In this document: positions 23,511 through 35,236 of the stretch, piece after piece
How the letters are laid out: every line of letters begins with the position of its first letter
How positions within the stretch are numbered: the stretch's first letter is position 1
Origin: Phoronis australis
Taxonomy: Eukaryota; Phoronida; Phoronidae
Assembly (NCBI GenBank): GCA_002633005.1
Contig: NMRA01000012.1
Span: forward strand, 62,001 to 126,000
Direction of reading: 5' to 3'
Length of the DNA: 64,000 nt
Notes under the pieces: model-generated
Told to the model about the DNA's origin: nothing
Databases searched by the model: none
Seen by the model: the letters and a program-made list of their open reading frames with translations, nothing else
Made by a program: the position numbers and the translations under genes

Positions 23511-26500
23511 CCAGGTGATCAGTGCAATGGGCACACATACGCGGCCTGCACACATCTGGTACAACGTGTACCAGACCGCCTGCAATTTTTTACAGCGGAC
23601 CAACCTTTCAAGTTTTTGGGTACATTTCAATTTCTTGGGAAGAAAACATTACACTAGATGAGAATGACACACAAATTATCTTGAAAATGAGGCATTCAAA
23701 ATAGAAGGAGATAACGATGAAACGAAACTCAGTGTTTTAACTTTGTTTTTATTCCTTCGACGTATCAAAAGTACCTTCCAAGTGACACACCTATCAACTC
23801 AATATGCATCTTCTTGGCTTAATTACCTTAAATGACACTACAAAACAGTCTTGATGTAAGACTCTGCATACATGCATGAAAACACATGGATTACAACTGC
23901 ATCTATGTTTTTGTAGTCAACAACATTGCACAAAAGGTGATTTAACGATTACCACCAAAGGACCACAAATTTTATCGGGTTCACTGGCTCTGCATTTTCC
24001 AAAGTTGTAACATTGTTTCTCCGCAGTACATGTACTCATAAAAGCACGCACGCACGCATGCACATACATGTACAAAAGCATAATTTTAGTAAACAATATT
24101 TAAGGCATTAATCAAACAAACATCAGATAGTCAAGGTAACGAGGGCCTTTTTAGTAATGATGAGACATGATTGAACACTCACTGAACAGGAAAATGCCAC
24201 ACGACACATGTCAACAAATGGAGGACAAGGACATTTTTCTAATGACATTTGGAGCATAATGTGTGGAGATATAACAACAGCAACTAGGATTGATTACAGT
24301 TAGTGTGTCATGTCATATCAATTGTTAGCTGGCTGAATATAGTCACAGATGAGTCCACCCAGTAAACATAAATCACTGACCAACTTGCATTCATCAAGTC
24401 AGGAAGGAACTCAACAAGTGACCACCCCGCGCTTGGTTGCTTTCGTCAAAATTGGTCACCTCCAACAATATCATATGACCTCAAATAATGCGCTGATCTT
24501 CACGGTTTATTTTTAAAAATATGGAGGACATCAAGTTTCTCTATGGCTGGGCTGTTCAACCAACATCACCCAATCAACAGATACTTTAGGCAATATTTAG
24601 AAAGGACATTAATGGAATGACAAGTATTTCAAATATGCTAGATATTCAGGGTTGGCCAGCAGACACAGTCTCCAGTGTTCTAACCTTACTTACTTTGCTA
24701 ATTTTCTCACCTGCTGAGAAATATAATGAATTATACCTAGGCAGTCTGCTGTATGTAGATAGCCTCTTAATGACTTACATATGTTACCTAGCACACTGAG
24801 GTGTTAATCAAAGTAAAAAACAATCCACAATTAAATATCACTGGAACAGAAAGCCATGTCGAATTTCATGTAACCCAATACATACATAACGAACTAAAAC
24901 AGGTGAACAAGGTACCTCAAAATTAATTAACAAAAAAACGTATAATAACCCTAAATTTCAGATGTTCTTTTCAAATTAGGGATCTAAAATGACTCAACAT
25001 ATGAGATTGTTTTCACATTTCATTAAAGAAAAGGGCATTTGTCCAAAAAGTTCCCATCATTACAAATACCATTAATTTATATTTCAATGATAAAACAATA
25101 TATTTCAAAATCATAGATCTAACCTCAACTTCATAATAAAAAACAACATTTCAGAGTAATAAAATTAAGAAGTACGAATATACAGGTCCTGTAGTAACTT
25201 TATCCTGTGCCATATTGTGTACGATTGCTAAAAAATCTCAAATCATCAACTGCAGTATAATGTGCAGGCAAAAGATCGGAAATCTTGAACAATTTAACAA
25301 CTTAAAAACCAACCAATAATAACAACGGTCTTCAACTGTAACCTCTAGAAGCCCTGAAGCAACACGGTATTCCAAGATATCCCAGTACAGATTTCAGCTT
25401 CACCATCAGGTCAATGTTTAAAGTTTGAAGATAAAATGCTATCAAATTTGCTATTAAGAGCAAAAGCAGACACAGCTAAAATCAATGTTCTTCAAATCTC
25501 TGAAGTTTATAATAGTAAAGTCGGTCTTAACCTTGAGGATTTCTGGATTGAATTCTTATCTGTATTCTAAATCACTGTTGACAACATACTGTCAGTTATA
25601 AAACACCTGAGCTGTTATAAAACACCTGAGCTATCAATAAACAAATTACCAGAACTATGTGATAGAATAAATTACGAACGAAACTTTTAAGTGCAAAAAG
25701 AGTGCAAATAGAAAGTAATGGTGGCTAATCATCTTATCATCAGCCATCACAACTGACCGAGATGAACCAGAGCGCTCTCAGTTCTTTAAGGTCCAACTAG
25801 TGTTAAGGTGTACTCTTCATTTGCCACAATCTGGGTTAATAGCATTGCCCTATACATAAAGCCAGCAATAAAAACCACATCAACTTCAATGCTAGTAAAA
25901 TTCAAGTCCGCTCAAAGGAACTTGGCGTAAATTGAGCTCACAAATGATTTTCGTCACACATGTACACGTCATGTTTTAACTTCTTTTTAGGCCGCGAAAA
26001 CTTAAGCCACGGCAACAAAAGCACAGCAAGTGTGTTGAAGTCCATAATGCACACATACAAAAACTAACAAGTGAGGTCAACATTACAGTGCAAACAGCCC
26101 TGCATTACAAGCTATTCACCCTGTCTGAAATGGCATTCACTGTTCACCATGTACCTATGGCTATGGACTTTGAAAGCATCAAGTAGAAAAAGCCCAAGCT
26201 TAGCATTTTTAGACAAAAATAATGCAGCTCAACAACCTTTAGCAACACTGTGTATTATAGCTGTTCCATTGATACCCTTGTGTTGCAAATGGTAAACATA
26301 TTATTCACATCTGGGTCACTGGCTAACATGGTGAATAGAATTAGATGGGTTTACAACAATCTAAATTTATGAATAAATCAAGTTTAATGCACTTTGAAAC
26401 TAATCAAAAACATGGCTAAATATCAATGTCAACATATTAGCATAAGCAGGGTTTGCTAAAAACTCTGAGCAGGTTAAGCAAAACAAGTATTTTACAGCAA

Positions 26501-28878
26501 CTACTAATACCTTCATGTGCGCTGGTTGCCTCTGAAGCTGGAGTGACCTTTTGACCTGAGGCTAGGTGCATAGTCAACTATATAGTCTCAACACCAGCAA
26601 CTGGTGTAGCCTCACACCCAATAAACAACCTATAGTAGGCCTGATGTTGGCATTGACCGACTTGGATATCTGACAATCAATAAAAAGGCTTGAGAGACTT
26701 CCATTGAGAGAACTTGTAAACCTCTTTCATTCAAAACACAAGGGAAAATGCAAAATTGGGTTATCGATGAAGTGAAAAGGCATGCATAAATCAGCCCCTG
26801 GGCTGAGATGTGTTCCTGTCCAATGCCAAACTTAAGAAGAGAATTCCAATGGTAATCTTAAGATAACTGTGATAGTCAAGAGAACCATTTAAGTTGCTTC
26901 CAACAACTTTGTGACATGTCAAAATCAAGAAAGGTCTCTTTTATTTAAGAAAAAAACTTAGAGCATGGCAACAATTTCTCCTGAGATATTGTCACGAAGT
27001 AATTATGGCACCTTAAAATAATTTTAATGATAGTAATAAAAATCAACAAACATGCACAGAAGACTGAGAAACAAGTAGAATTTTGGTAACATAGAGAACA
27101 GATATATTTATCTTATCCCATCTAAAAGAGTGAGCGAGATCAAAATCTCAACAATTTAGAACACAACATGGCAAACAAAAAGTGGTTACAAAGCTCACTA
27201 TAGTTGAGATTTCGCTAGTCGTGCAAGTTACCCAAAAAACAGGCGATTACGCCAGCACTTTAGCAGCCAGACCTCGTCAAAGGACGCAAATTTACATCAG
27301 GGAGACGCTACCGTTGTTACTGCTGAGCCAAAACGACTATAAACTCCCCCTTCCATCACAACTAACTTTTGATTTACCATCCACTTACTGCTGTGAACTG
27401 TGTTACCTCAATTCAACATGTTACTTAGTCAAATCAGAGGCATTTCAGGGTTTTGAAAGAACTGTCAATTTGTTGTTTCTTCAGATCAAGCTCATTGAAT
27501 TACAGGTCACGGCATGACCTGAATTTTTACTAGCTTCAACCACAGAAATAAGGAACTGTCAATTCTACCCCAGAACTTCTGAACAGAGTACGGCGGTACG
27601 AAGACAAGACCAATTTTATAACAGTACGTTGCCTAAATTAAAACCTATTTTTGACAGAAAGTACAGGTTTAAAGCAGCTAAAATGTTTTAATATCAATTC
27701 TCACTTCAAAAGCATTGTAGGTGGTGAGAACTACTTGTAAAATGATCCCATTCCAGACAGGGTAACTATCTGTCTGGCTAAAATTGTTAATATTCTGCAA
27801 CCGAAAAAACAACAGTTATTGCCAAATTGCAGAACCAGGGAAAGTTGCAAGTAAAACCAAAATTCCTCTCTTTCTCACCTTCATCTGACTAAGAAAACAA
27901 GCCTACCTCCAGACAAACACCAGTTTTTGGAATTTTTGTGACTAGAGAAGTAAAGACTAAACCATGTGCAGTCCATTTCTCATCTTCTCCCATCTACATT
28001 GTTGTCATGGATTCATGAGGTCTGCCACATGTGTTGGGGTATATACAATTTCTTCCACAAGCCAGAACGGTTATGTAACATCCTGCACATTGCAGAAGCA
28101 AAAATCTCTGACCTGCCTTCTAAAACACAACACAGGGGAAGGTCAGTGACACAGTCAACCAAACACAATCCAAAACAGGTGAAAGAAGGTCTTGAAGAAA
28201 AGTTCAGGTCACTGGTACTGCTATTGGACACTTTCTGCTGATTGACAAGCAGCAAAAACCATATTGACCAATGCATTTTGGCAAACTTTCATTCACCAAC
28301 TTACAGTAAAACATGGCGCACAAGAAATTTCATTTCTTATGAAAGACAAATAGCCCTACTTAAGAATTTTCCCATTTCCAAATAAAAGCTTTGAACAATC
28401 GTTGAAGTATTGCCAGATATGAAAGTAATTTTGCTCAACTTTACATATTTCATTCAGAATTAATTGTCCGCAATCATGTCACTTTTACATTACTAGCTAC
28501 TGCCAGTCAAAATGAAAAATTGTATGCATACACAACACAGGTTTATCCAATGTTTCAAAATAGAGCAATCAAATAAGTTTACCAATTTCTCAGGGTGTCC
28601 ATGATCAGAAATACATTGTGACTGCGTTTTTATGATCCCAAGTCAAACTGTTGTTATAGAGTGGTATGTTGCTATGGAGACATGGATATGTTAAAGCATT
28701 TATTGCATCTTACATCATATCTCAATCAACTTTGTTATTGTGGATCCTCCAATGAGCTTTCAAAACTAGTGTCAGCAGGTTAAAAATTGATGCCAGTGCT
28801 TCCTTGCTAACTGAACAGGGTGTCTCAATACTGAGCAGGGTGTTCTAGATAGAGTGCCTACATTTGGGTCAGGGTGTC
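23511..28878. other. no gene recognised
   Basis: AT-rich sequence with only short ORFs. It contains an 18-bp direct repeat near 25601-25636 (AAAACACCTGAGCT) and a purine/pyrimidine run GCACGCACGCATGCACATAC near 24045. The ORF at 27182-27517 and the overlapping opposite ORFs at 27966-28276 show no family signature. Confidence 0.5.
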
Positions 28879-29025
28879 TGTAGTATCCACTGTTTTAATA
28901 TAGTATTTTAGTTGACCACCAGAGGCCAGTAGTGTAGGAGGTCAAGGTCTGGTAATAAAAGTATTGAAATGTTTGCCACTTAGTTCCGTAATATTTCCCG
29001 TGACTCCAAAAGTTAAGATACAACA
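28879..29025 (+). mobile_element. LTR of a Ty3/gypsy-like retrotransposon
   Basis: The segment runs from TGTAGTATCCACTG to GATACAACA, with a GGTAATAAAAGTATTG stretch that could hold the polyadenylation signal. TTTGGCGACGAGGAAATCC follows directly, in the place of a primer-binding site (TGG start). A start codon is found 76 bp further on. The 3' LTR and the pol gene were not seen, so this is a truncated 5' end. LTR borders are approximate. Confidence 0.6.
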
Positions 29026-29101
29026 TTTGGCGACGAGGAAATCCAAACCCTAAACTTAGTGAGAACTGTCTGGACTATAAATTAGCGCCGTCACTTCCGA
29101 C

Positions 29102-29173
29102 ATGGCGACATACATTACCGTTAACCCTGTCGGTCCAATTGACCCCCATGGTCCATTTGGACACTCCAAATAG
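29102..29173 (+). pseudogene. start of a retrotransposon gag ORF, broken
   Basis: A 23-codon ORF, MATYITVNPVGPIDPHGPFG plus three residues, begins after the LTR and primer-binding-like site and is cut by a TAG. Position and composition suit the beginning of a gag protein, but the piece is too short to assign by sequence. Confidence 0.4.
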
Positions 29174-29297
29174 TTAAGGAGATGGCTCAATTAACGTCAG
29201 GAGCTCCAGCACATGAAAAATGGCAACTTGGCATTCATGTTTGTCTGAAAAACTTTTAACAGTAGTGACTGACACAGGCAACATTAGCATTCTTCAA

Positions 29298-29445
29298 AGG
29301 CCGTGTCATACTAACATCGATGTGTCAATGTTTGGGATCAGAATGAACAGTTAACGCTGGTCCTGGATAAAAGTTAACAGTGCCAGATTTCACAGCAGAC
29401 TGTGACTAATAGTCTCCATAACTGTCGGATTACCATTATGTGGTG
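29298..29445 (+). mobile_element. TIR family 1 element, left half only
   Basis: AGGCCGTGTCATACTAACATCGATGTGTC is followed by AATGTTTGGG, AGAATGAACAGTTAACG and GGTCCTGGATAAAAGTTAACA, the internal order of the copy at 16788. No right end was found nearby. Confidence 0.65.
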
Positions 29446-29830
29446 TTATTAACACACTACAAAAGCAGGGCTTGGAATGACCAACGACAAAAAAGAAAGT
29501 TTTACAGGTGATCTATCGTTCTACAAACAAATAGGCTTACGTGATGGAAATGTTTTTTGCATGAATACAGTCAAATAATGATAAAATGAGAGGAAAAAGA
29601 GGAAACTGGAAATAACATAACAGGAAATCAAAACTAAAAAAGAGGAAATCCTTTAAAAAGAGGAAAATTCAAAGGCCTGAGAAGATGCCAACAGAAAACG
29701 ATGTACTTGGTGACGAATGCAAACTACACTACGACCCAAAATTGATTACTGTTTTTGATAATCAATTCACACAAGTAAATTACCGGTGAGCACTAGCCTG
29801 AGCAGTGGGCGCTTAATTGAAAATTCTAAA

Positions 29831-32273
29831 CAAGAGCAACTCAAAGCGTTGCAATGCGCCCACGAATGCACTGCAAACAGTGTGCTTCTAGGGGGTGTAT
29901 TTAGTATAATAAAAATGGTCATTAGATGGCACAGAAGACATTGAACTTATCCAAAAATCGGAAGGTGTCATCATCTCTCACAGCTATTTGCCATATTTAA
30001 TGAAAATCCATCTAAAAACGCCAAAGATACCAACTAAAGGCAATTGCCACTAGGAACCACATCCACAGATGCAAAATATGTACTAGGAGGCACCACAGTA
30101 GTCGGCCCCATTCAAAAATTATCGTCAGCTGTCCTCTTCCCAGTAAGAACATGTGATCAATTTCATAATTATCCTAAGAGAGGTTTCGCTAAAAACAGAC
30201 TTAAATCTAATAAAAACAGCCACCAGGTAGCACGCAGTACATCAAATCTAACTGAAAATGGAAAAAATGTCATCGCTTAACTCCAAAGATACTGAAGAAG
30301 ACAGAAAAAATAACAAATGTCCTGCTACTAGGAGCCACTGCAGTTAGAGCTGTCTGAAGATCATCGTAAGCCATCCTTTTCACAGTAAGAACACATGTCA
30401 ATTTTCATAATCGTCCTTACAGTGGTTTGGCCCATAAACAGGCACATGGCAAAAAACAAGATCGAAAAACAGTAAAAATGGCTACTAGGTGGCGCAAAAT
30501 AAGTTGAATCCCTCAGAAAACAAAAATGTGTCATCGTTACTTTAATAGAAACCTATTTACCAAACTGTATCAAAATCCCTCCAGGAACTCCAAAGAAACA
30601 GAGGAAAAAGAAAAAAGTCACCAGATCGAGGGCACAGTGCTCGTTGGATCTGTCCAAAAGTCACGGTCGTCTATTGTCAACTTCATATAAATACACTTGC
30701 TAAATTTAATAAAGATCTTGCAGTGGGTTTAGGAGATAGCCATGGGTGCAAAAAAAACTGCCACTAGGATGCACCACAGAAGTCAAAGTCGTCGGTAAAG
30801 CATTGTCAACCATCTTCTTCACAACAAGAACATACATGCCAATTTTCACAATCATCCTTAGTGGTTTGGTTGATAGAAGGACCCCAAAAAACAGACTCGA
30901 AAACAGTAAAAACGGCCACTAGGTGGTGCAAAATACATTGAAACCATCCGAAAACGAGAGGATAGTGTCACCTCAATAAAAGATGCCCATGCGCCAAATT
31001 TCATGAAAATCCATTGAAGACCTTTGAAGATAGAGGTAAACATAAAAACCTAAAATTGCCACTAGGGGGCACAACAGAGCTTGGATCCGTCCAAAATTCG
31101 TCGTCGTCNACCCATTCAAAAATTATCGTCAGCTGTCCTCTTCCCAGTAAGAACATGTGACCAATTTCATAATTATCCTAAGAGAGGTTTCGCTAAAAAC
31201 AGACTTAAATCTAATAAAAACAGCCACCAGGTGGCACGCAGTACATCAAATCCAACTGAAAATGGAAAAATGTCATCGCTTAACTCCAAAGATACTGAAG
31301 AAGACAGAAAAAATAACAAATGTCCTGCCACTAGGAGCCACTGTAGTGAGAGCTGTCTGAAGATCATCGTAAGCCATCCTTTTCACAGTAAGAACACATG
31401 TCAATTTTCATAATCGTCCTTACAGTGGTTTGGCCCATAAACAGGCACATGGCAAAAAACAAGATCGAAAACAGTAAAAATGGCTACTAGGTGGCGCAAA
31501 ATAAGTTGAATCCCTCAGAAAACAGAAATGTGTCATCGTTACTTTAATAGAAACCTATTTACCAAACTGTATCAAAATCCCTCCAGAAACTCCAAAGAAA
31601 CAAGAGGAAAAAGAAAAAAGTCACCAGATCGAGGGCACAGTGCTCGTTGGATCTGTCCAAAAGTCACGGTCGTCTATTGTCAACTTCATATAAATACAGT
31701 TGCTAAATTTAATAAAGATCTTGCAGTGGGTTTAGGAGATAGCCATGGGTGCAAAAAAAACTGCCGCTAGGATGCACCACAGAAGTCAAAGTCATCGGTA
31801 AAGCATTGTCAACCATCTTCTTCACAACAAGAACATACATGCCAATTTTCACAATCATCCTTAGTGGTTTGGTTGATAGAAGGACCCCAAAAAACAGACT
31901 CGAAAACAGTAAAAACGGCCACTAGGTGGTGCAAAATACATTGAAACCATCCGAAAACGAGAGGATAGTGTCACCTCAATAAAAGATGCCCATGCGCCAA
32001 ATTTCATGAAAATCCATTGAAGACCTTTGAAGATAGAGGTAAACATAAAAACCTAAAATTGCCACTAGGGGGCACAACAGAGCTTGGATCCGTCCAAAAT
32101 TCGTCGTCGTCGGCTACTGAGGAAAACATCTGCCAAATATCATCATGATCCTGCAATGGGCTTAGAAGATACAGCTGCGGACGCAAGATGTCCAGACGCT
32201 GAACGCTGGATGCCCAGACAGAGATGACGGCAACATGCACCCACATGTAAATATGTGGGTGCATAAAAATGAC
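29831..32273 (+). repeat. hairpin-tailed dispersed repeat, long copy with internal duplication
   Basis: It opens AGAGCAACTCAAAGCGTTG and GAATGCACTGCAAACAGTGT, like the copy at 21065. It closes with ATGCACCCACATGTAAATAT / GTGGGTGCATAAAAA. Between them lie two near-identical 1-kb segments around the N at 31109, and a run of CTCF-like motifs all in the same orientation (30482, 30916, 31059, 31484, 31919, 32062). All ORFs inside are repeat frames, and the minus 61-codon ORF occurs identically twice. Confidence 0.85.
30107..32111 (+). repeat. 1-kb direct duplication flanking an assembly N
   Basis: Segment 30107-31108 and segment 31111-32111 are about 99 percent identical by eye, with roughly a dozen substitutions and single-base indels. 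The single N at 31109 lies exactly at the junction. Confidence 0.95.
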
Positions 32274-34096
32274 GTTGGGCACTAAGCAGAGCACTGGGTG
32301 CTTAATCCAAAAGTTTCCAAAAGTAGGAGGTGGGTGCTTGCATGAACATGGATGTTAACCCAAACATGAATGGTATGAGCATATCCAATTGCAGTGCATC
32401 TTCAAACCAGCAACTGACTGGAAAGAACACGGTAGTCAATTTTGACTGTGGTAACAAGTCTCTCCTTTATTTTCTGTTACTTAATATTTAGAACATCAAT
32501 ATTTTCTCAACAGAAAGTTGATACCGTAAATTCTAATCAATTTCAGACAAAAATAACATAATCGCAATTTTCTCACTTTTAATGACTTCTTGCATTGTTA
32601 TGAATGTCCAACACTTGTCAAACTTTTGTGTGACGTTAGATATCAAACAAAGCTGGAAAACGGTGAAGTATTAATTTGGTGCAGTATATTTTGTAAAAAA
32701 TGAGAAAATAAAATTTCAGCTGTCCTAAATTGGTAAAATTTTACAATAATTAAATGTCATTTTGTAAACTTCGATGCTATTAGTATTTGCACTAATCTGT
32801 ATGTTTATGACCTTGTTATGACCTTGTTCATGTATGTGAATTCCCAAGTGACCACAAGAGTTCAAGAAATCAGGTATAATAATTCTTTAAAAAATTCAGT
32901 TTATTTAAATAATCTAAGTCATTTTGAAAGTGATTATGTATTAGGAAATGTTTTGTTCATTTTGAGTTTGATTTACAATTCACATCACAAGGAAAAAGTC
33001 TGCTGAATGTTAATAAAGTTAAACCATGCAGGAAACAAGAGGTTATCTCAAAACACATATGTAGTCTTTACAATAATCACATTCCTCTTACGCTAATAAA
33101 ATACACCTCAGTCCAACATTAAATTAGCTTCAACAGAGGTCAGTCTTATGACAGTGATTGTACATTTTCTAATCAGGGTACAACCCTCAAAATGACAGAT
33201 AGAAAAATCTAGTTTTACACAAATGACATTACGCTTATTTAAGAGGATTTTGACCACTGTATGACAATTCTATATGTACCTCAATTTAAACGACCATCTG
33301 TCACCCTTGGGGCGGCTTTGTAGATATTCTTTTTGAATCAGTCATCATTTAAATTAAAAGAGACACAACCAGTAGAATACAGTGGTAATCAACTTCGATA
33401 AACTTCATCTAATAAGAGTAAGATTATGCTGATGATTTTAACAAGCCAATGGCCATATTGACTGAAATTAGCTACCTTGGGTGTAACAATTCATGCAAAA
33501 TAACATGTGAACAAAATTGTTTTTCCCTATGACAATGAATACAGAAAAAAGTGTAGGACACTCGTTGACGGGATGATTACAACTGCATTCGTATTACTAA
33601 ACTCCAAACTACCTTTACCTAAGCTTACATGAAGGCACTGGTGATCACCCAATTTAGAGTCTTTTCGTTGTTTGAGAGTATTCTGTATACTTGAGCTGTC
33701 ATCAAAATTACATATGCAAGTTCCCACCAATTCAAGGATTTCATCTACAACACCGCCGCCATTATCTCAAATGCACTGTGGGGAAGTTGTCAGCTTGTAA
33801 ACATCTGGTGACATCACAGATAACTTGCGATTGTTTAACCCCATTCATAACTTATTGCATTTTAGGTGATGAGTTTTAACTTTAGCGTAAGTGAAAGGGA
33901 GTATGCCTTCAAATCTTTTTCACAAAAAACTTGGTCTATGTACTTTTCAGGGCATTTTGATGATTGTAATCAAGCTTCTGATTTTCTATGATGGTCGTAC
34001 TTACAACAAAAAAGAAACTGTAGTACCATAGATGAAATCGCCCAAATTAATAATGCGATTGGAAGTACCTGTAAAGATGCAGCACCTGAGAATCAG

Positions 34097-34830
34097 GTGT
34101 TTATTTATTGTGATGTTTAAAATGAGGGTGGCCTCTTCAGTGACAGCACTGCTTTCCAAGAGAGCCCTCTACAACAAAAACAGTAATATAATACAATGAA
34201 GTAATAAAACAACAATTAAATATGCGTAAAAAGATACAATTAAAACAGGTTGAGAATTAAAACAATAAATAAATGACGAAAAATGGTGAAAATATACTAA
34301 GAGAGATGAAATAAATAGATGACAGTGAGAGTATTTACGATAATGGAAAGAATGACATGATTGAGACAGGTAGGGTAAAAAGGTTAGGTTACTTGCAGCT
34401 ACTTTTTAATATTACGTTTGAAAATATCAATTGAATCGGACCGTTTAATTTCTGGGCTAAGAGAATTCCATATTGTAGCCGCAGCATAGATAAAAGATCT
34501 CTTGCCAGTCTCGGTTTTAATTTTTTTTTTTAAAGACACATTTCCAACAACAGAAGAGCGTGTAGAATATACAGCTTGATTGCTATTGAATTTTCGGCTA
34601 AGATATGCTGGAGCCAAGCCATTGATACATCTGTATATACAACAGGCAGAGAGATATTTATTTCTTTGTTTCACTTTCATAAATCCCAGCTTGGAATACA
34701 AGTCATCGACCTTGGTGTCCCGAATTCTAGTACCCAGGATAGCCCTGGCGGCTCTATTTTGGATTACTGGGACTTCGCTGACAAGTGTGTTCACCCAGGA
34801 TTTCAAAAATAGAGCACCCAAAATGGGTTT
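34097..34830 (-). mobile_element. non-LTR retrotransposon (LINE) 3' end with pol C-terminus
   Basis: A 140-codon minus-strand ORF (34821-34399) includes IQNRAARAILGTRIRDTK, CCIYRCINGLAPAYLSRKF and AAATIWNSLSPEIKRS. This is the conserved tail downstream of the reverse transcriptase in CR1/Jockey-like LINE polyproteins. The RT domain is missing, so the copy is 5' truncated. A 3' UTR of about 300 bp follows and ends in AATAAATAAACACCTG near 34097. The reading frame is intact over the preserved part, so the insertion is fairly young. Confidence 0.88.
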
Positions 34831-35236
34831 CCCAATTTCCCAAGAAGCCTATGACCAATGATATGTGACTGGGTTTTGAAGGCTTAAATTCAAATTGATA
34901 TTGTTGAGACATGGGTCTATAATTGTTATTGTATTATACATCACACCTTTTATCATCATTGCTAAAATCCATCAGACAGTTTACACCAACCTTTATTTTA
35001 TTTACAATGGCACAACATTACAGTTGGTCATTTCTCTGGCCATTCTGATGTGTTGCAGTGTTCTCAAGGCCCTTTCATACGAACTTAACTCCGGTATGAG
35101 CAGAGCGTGGATGTAAACTGCGAAGTTTATTGATTCAGAACCGTTCATACCAAGTTCGGTAGTAAACGACAGGTGACCTGTCACCATCGAAGTTATCGCT
35201 AGGTAGCGTTGATTCATCCATGCACGCTAAGATTTA

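Noticed and set aside
30858-32046. Two identical 61-codon minus ORFs (30858-31043 and 31861-32046)
   Set aside because: They are the same frame in the two copies of the 1-kb duplication, within non-coding repeat.
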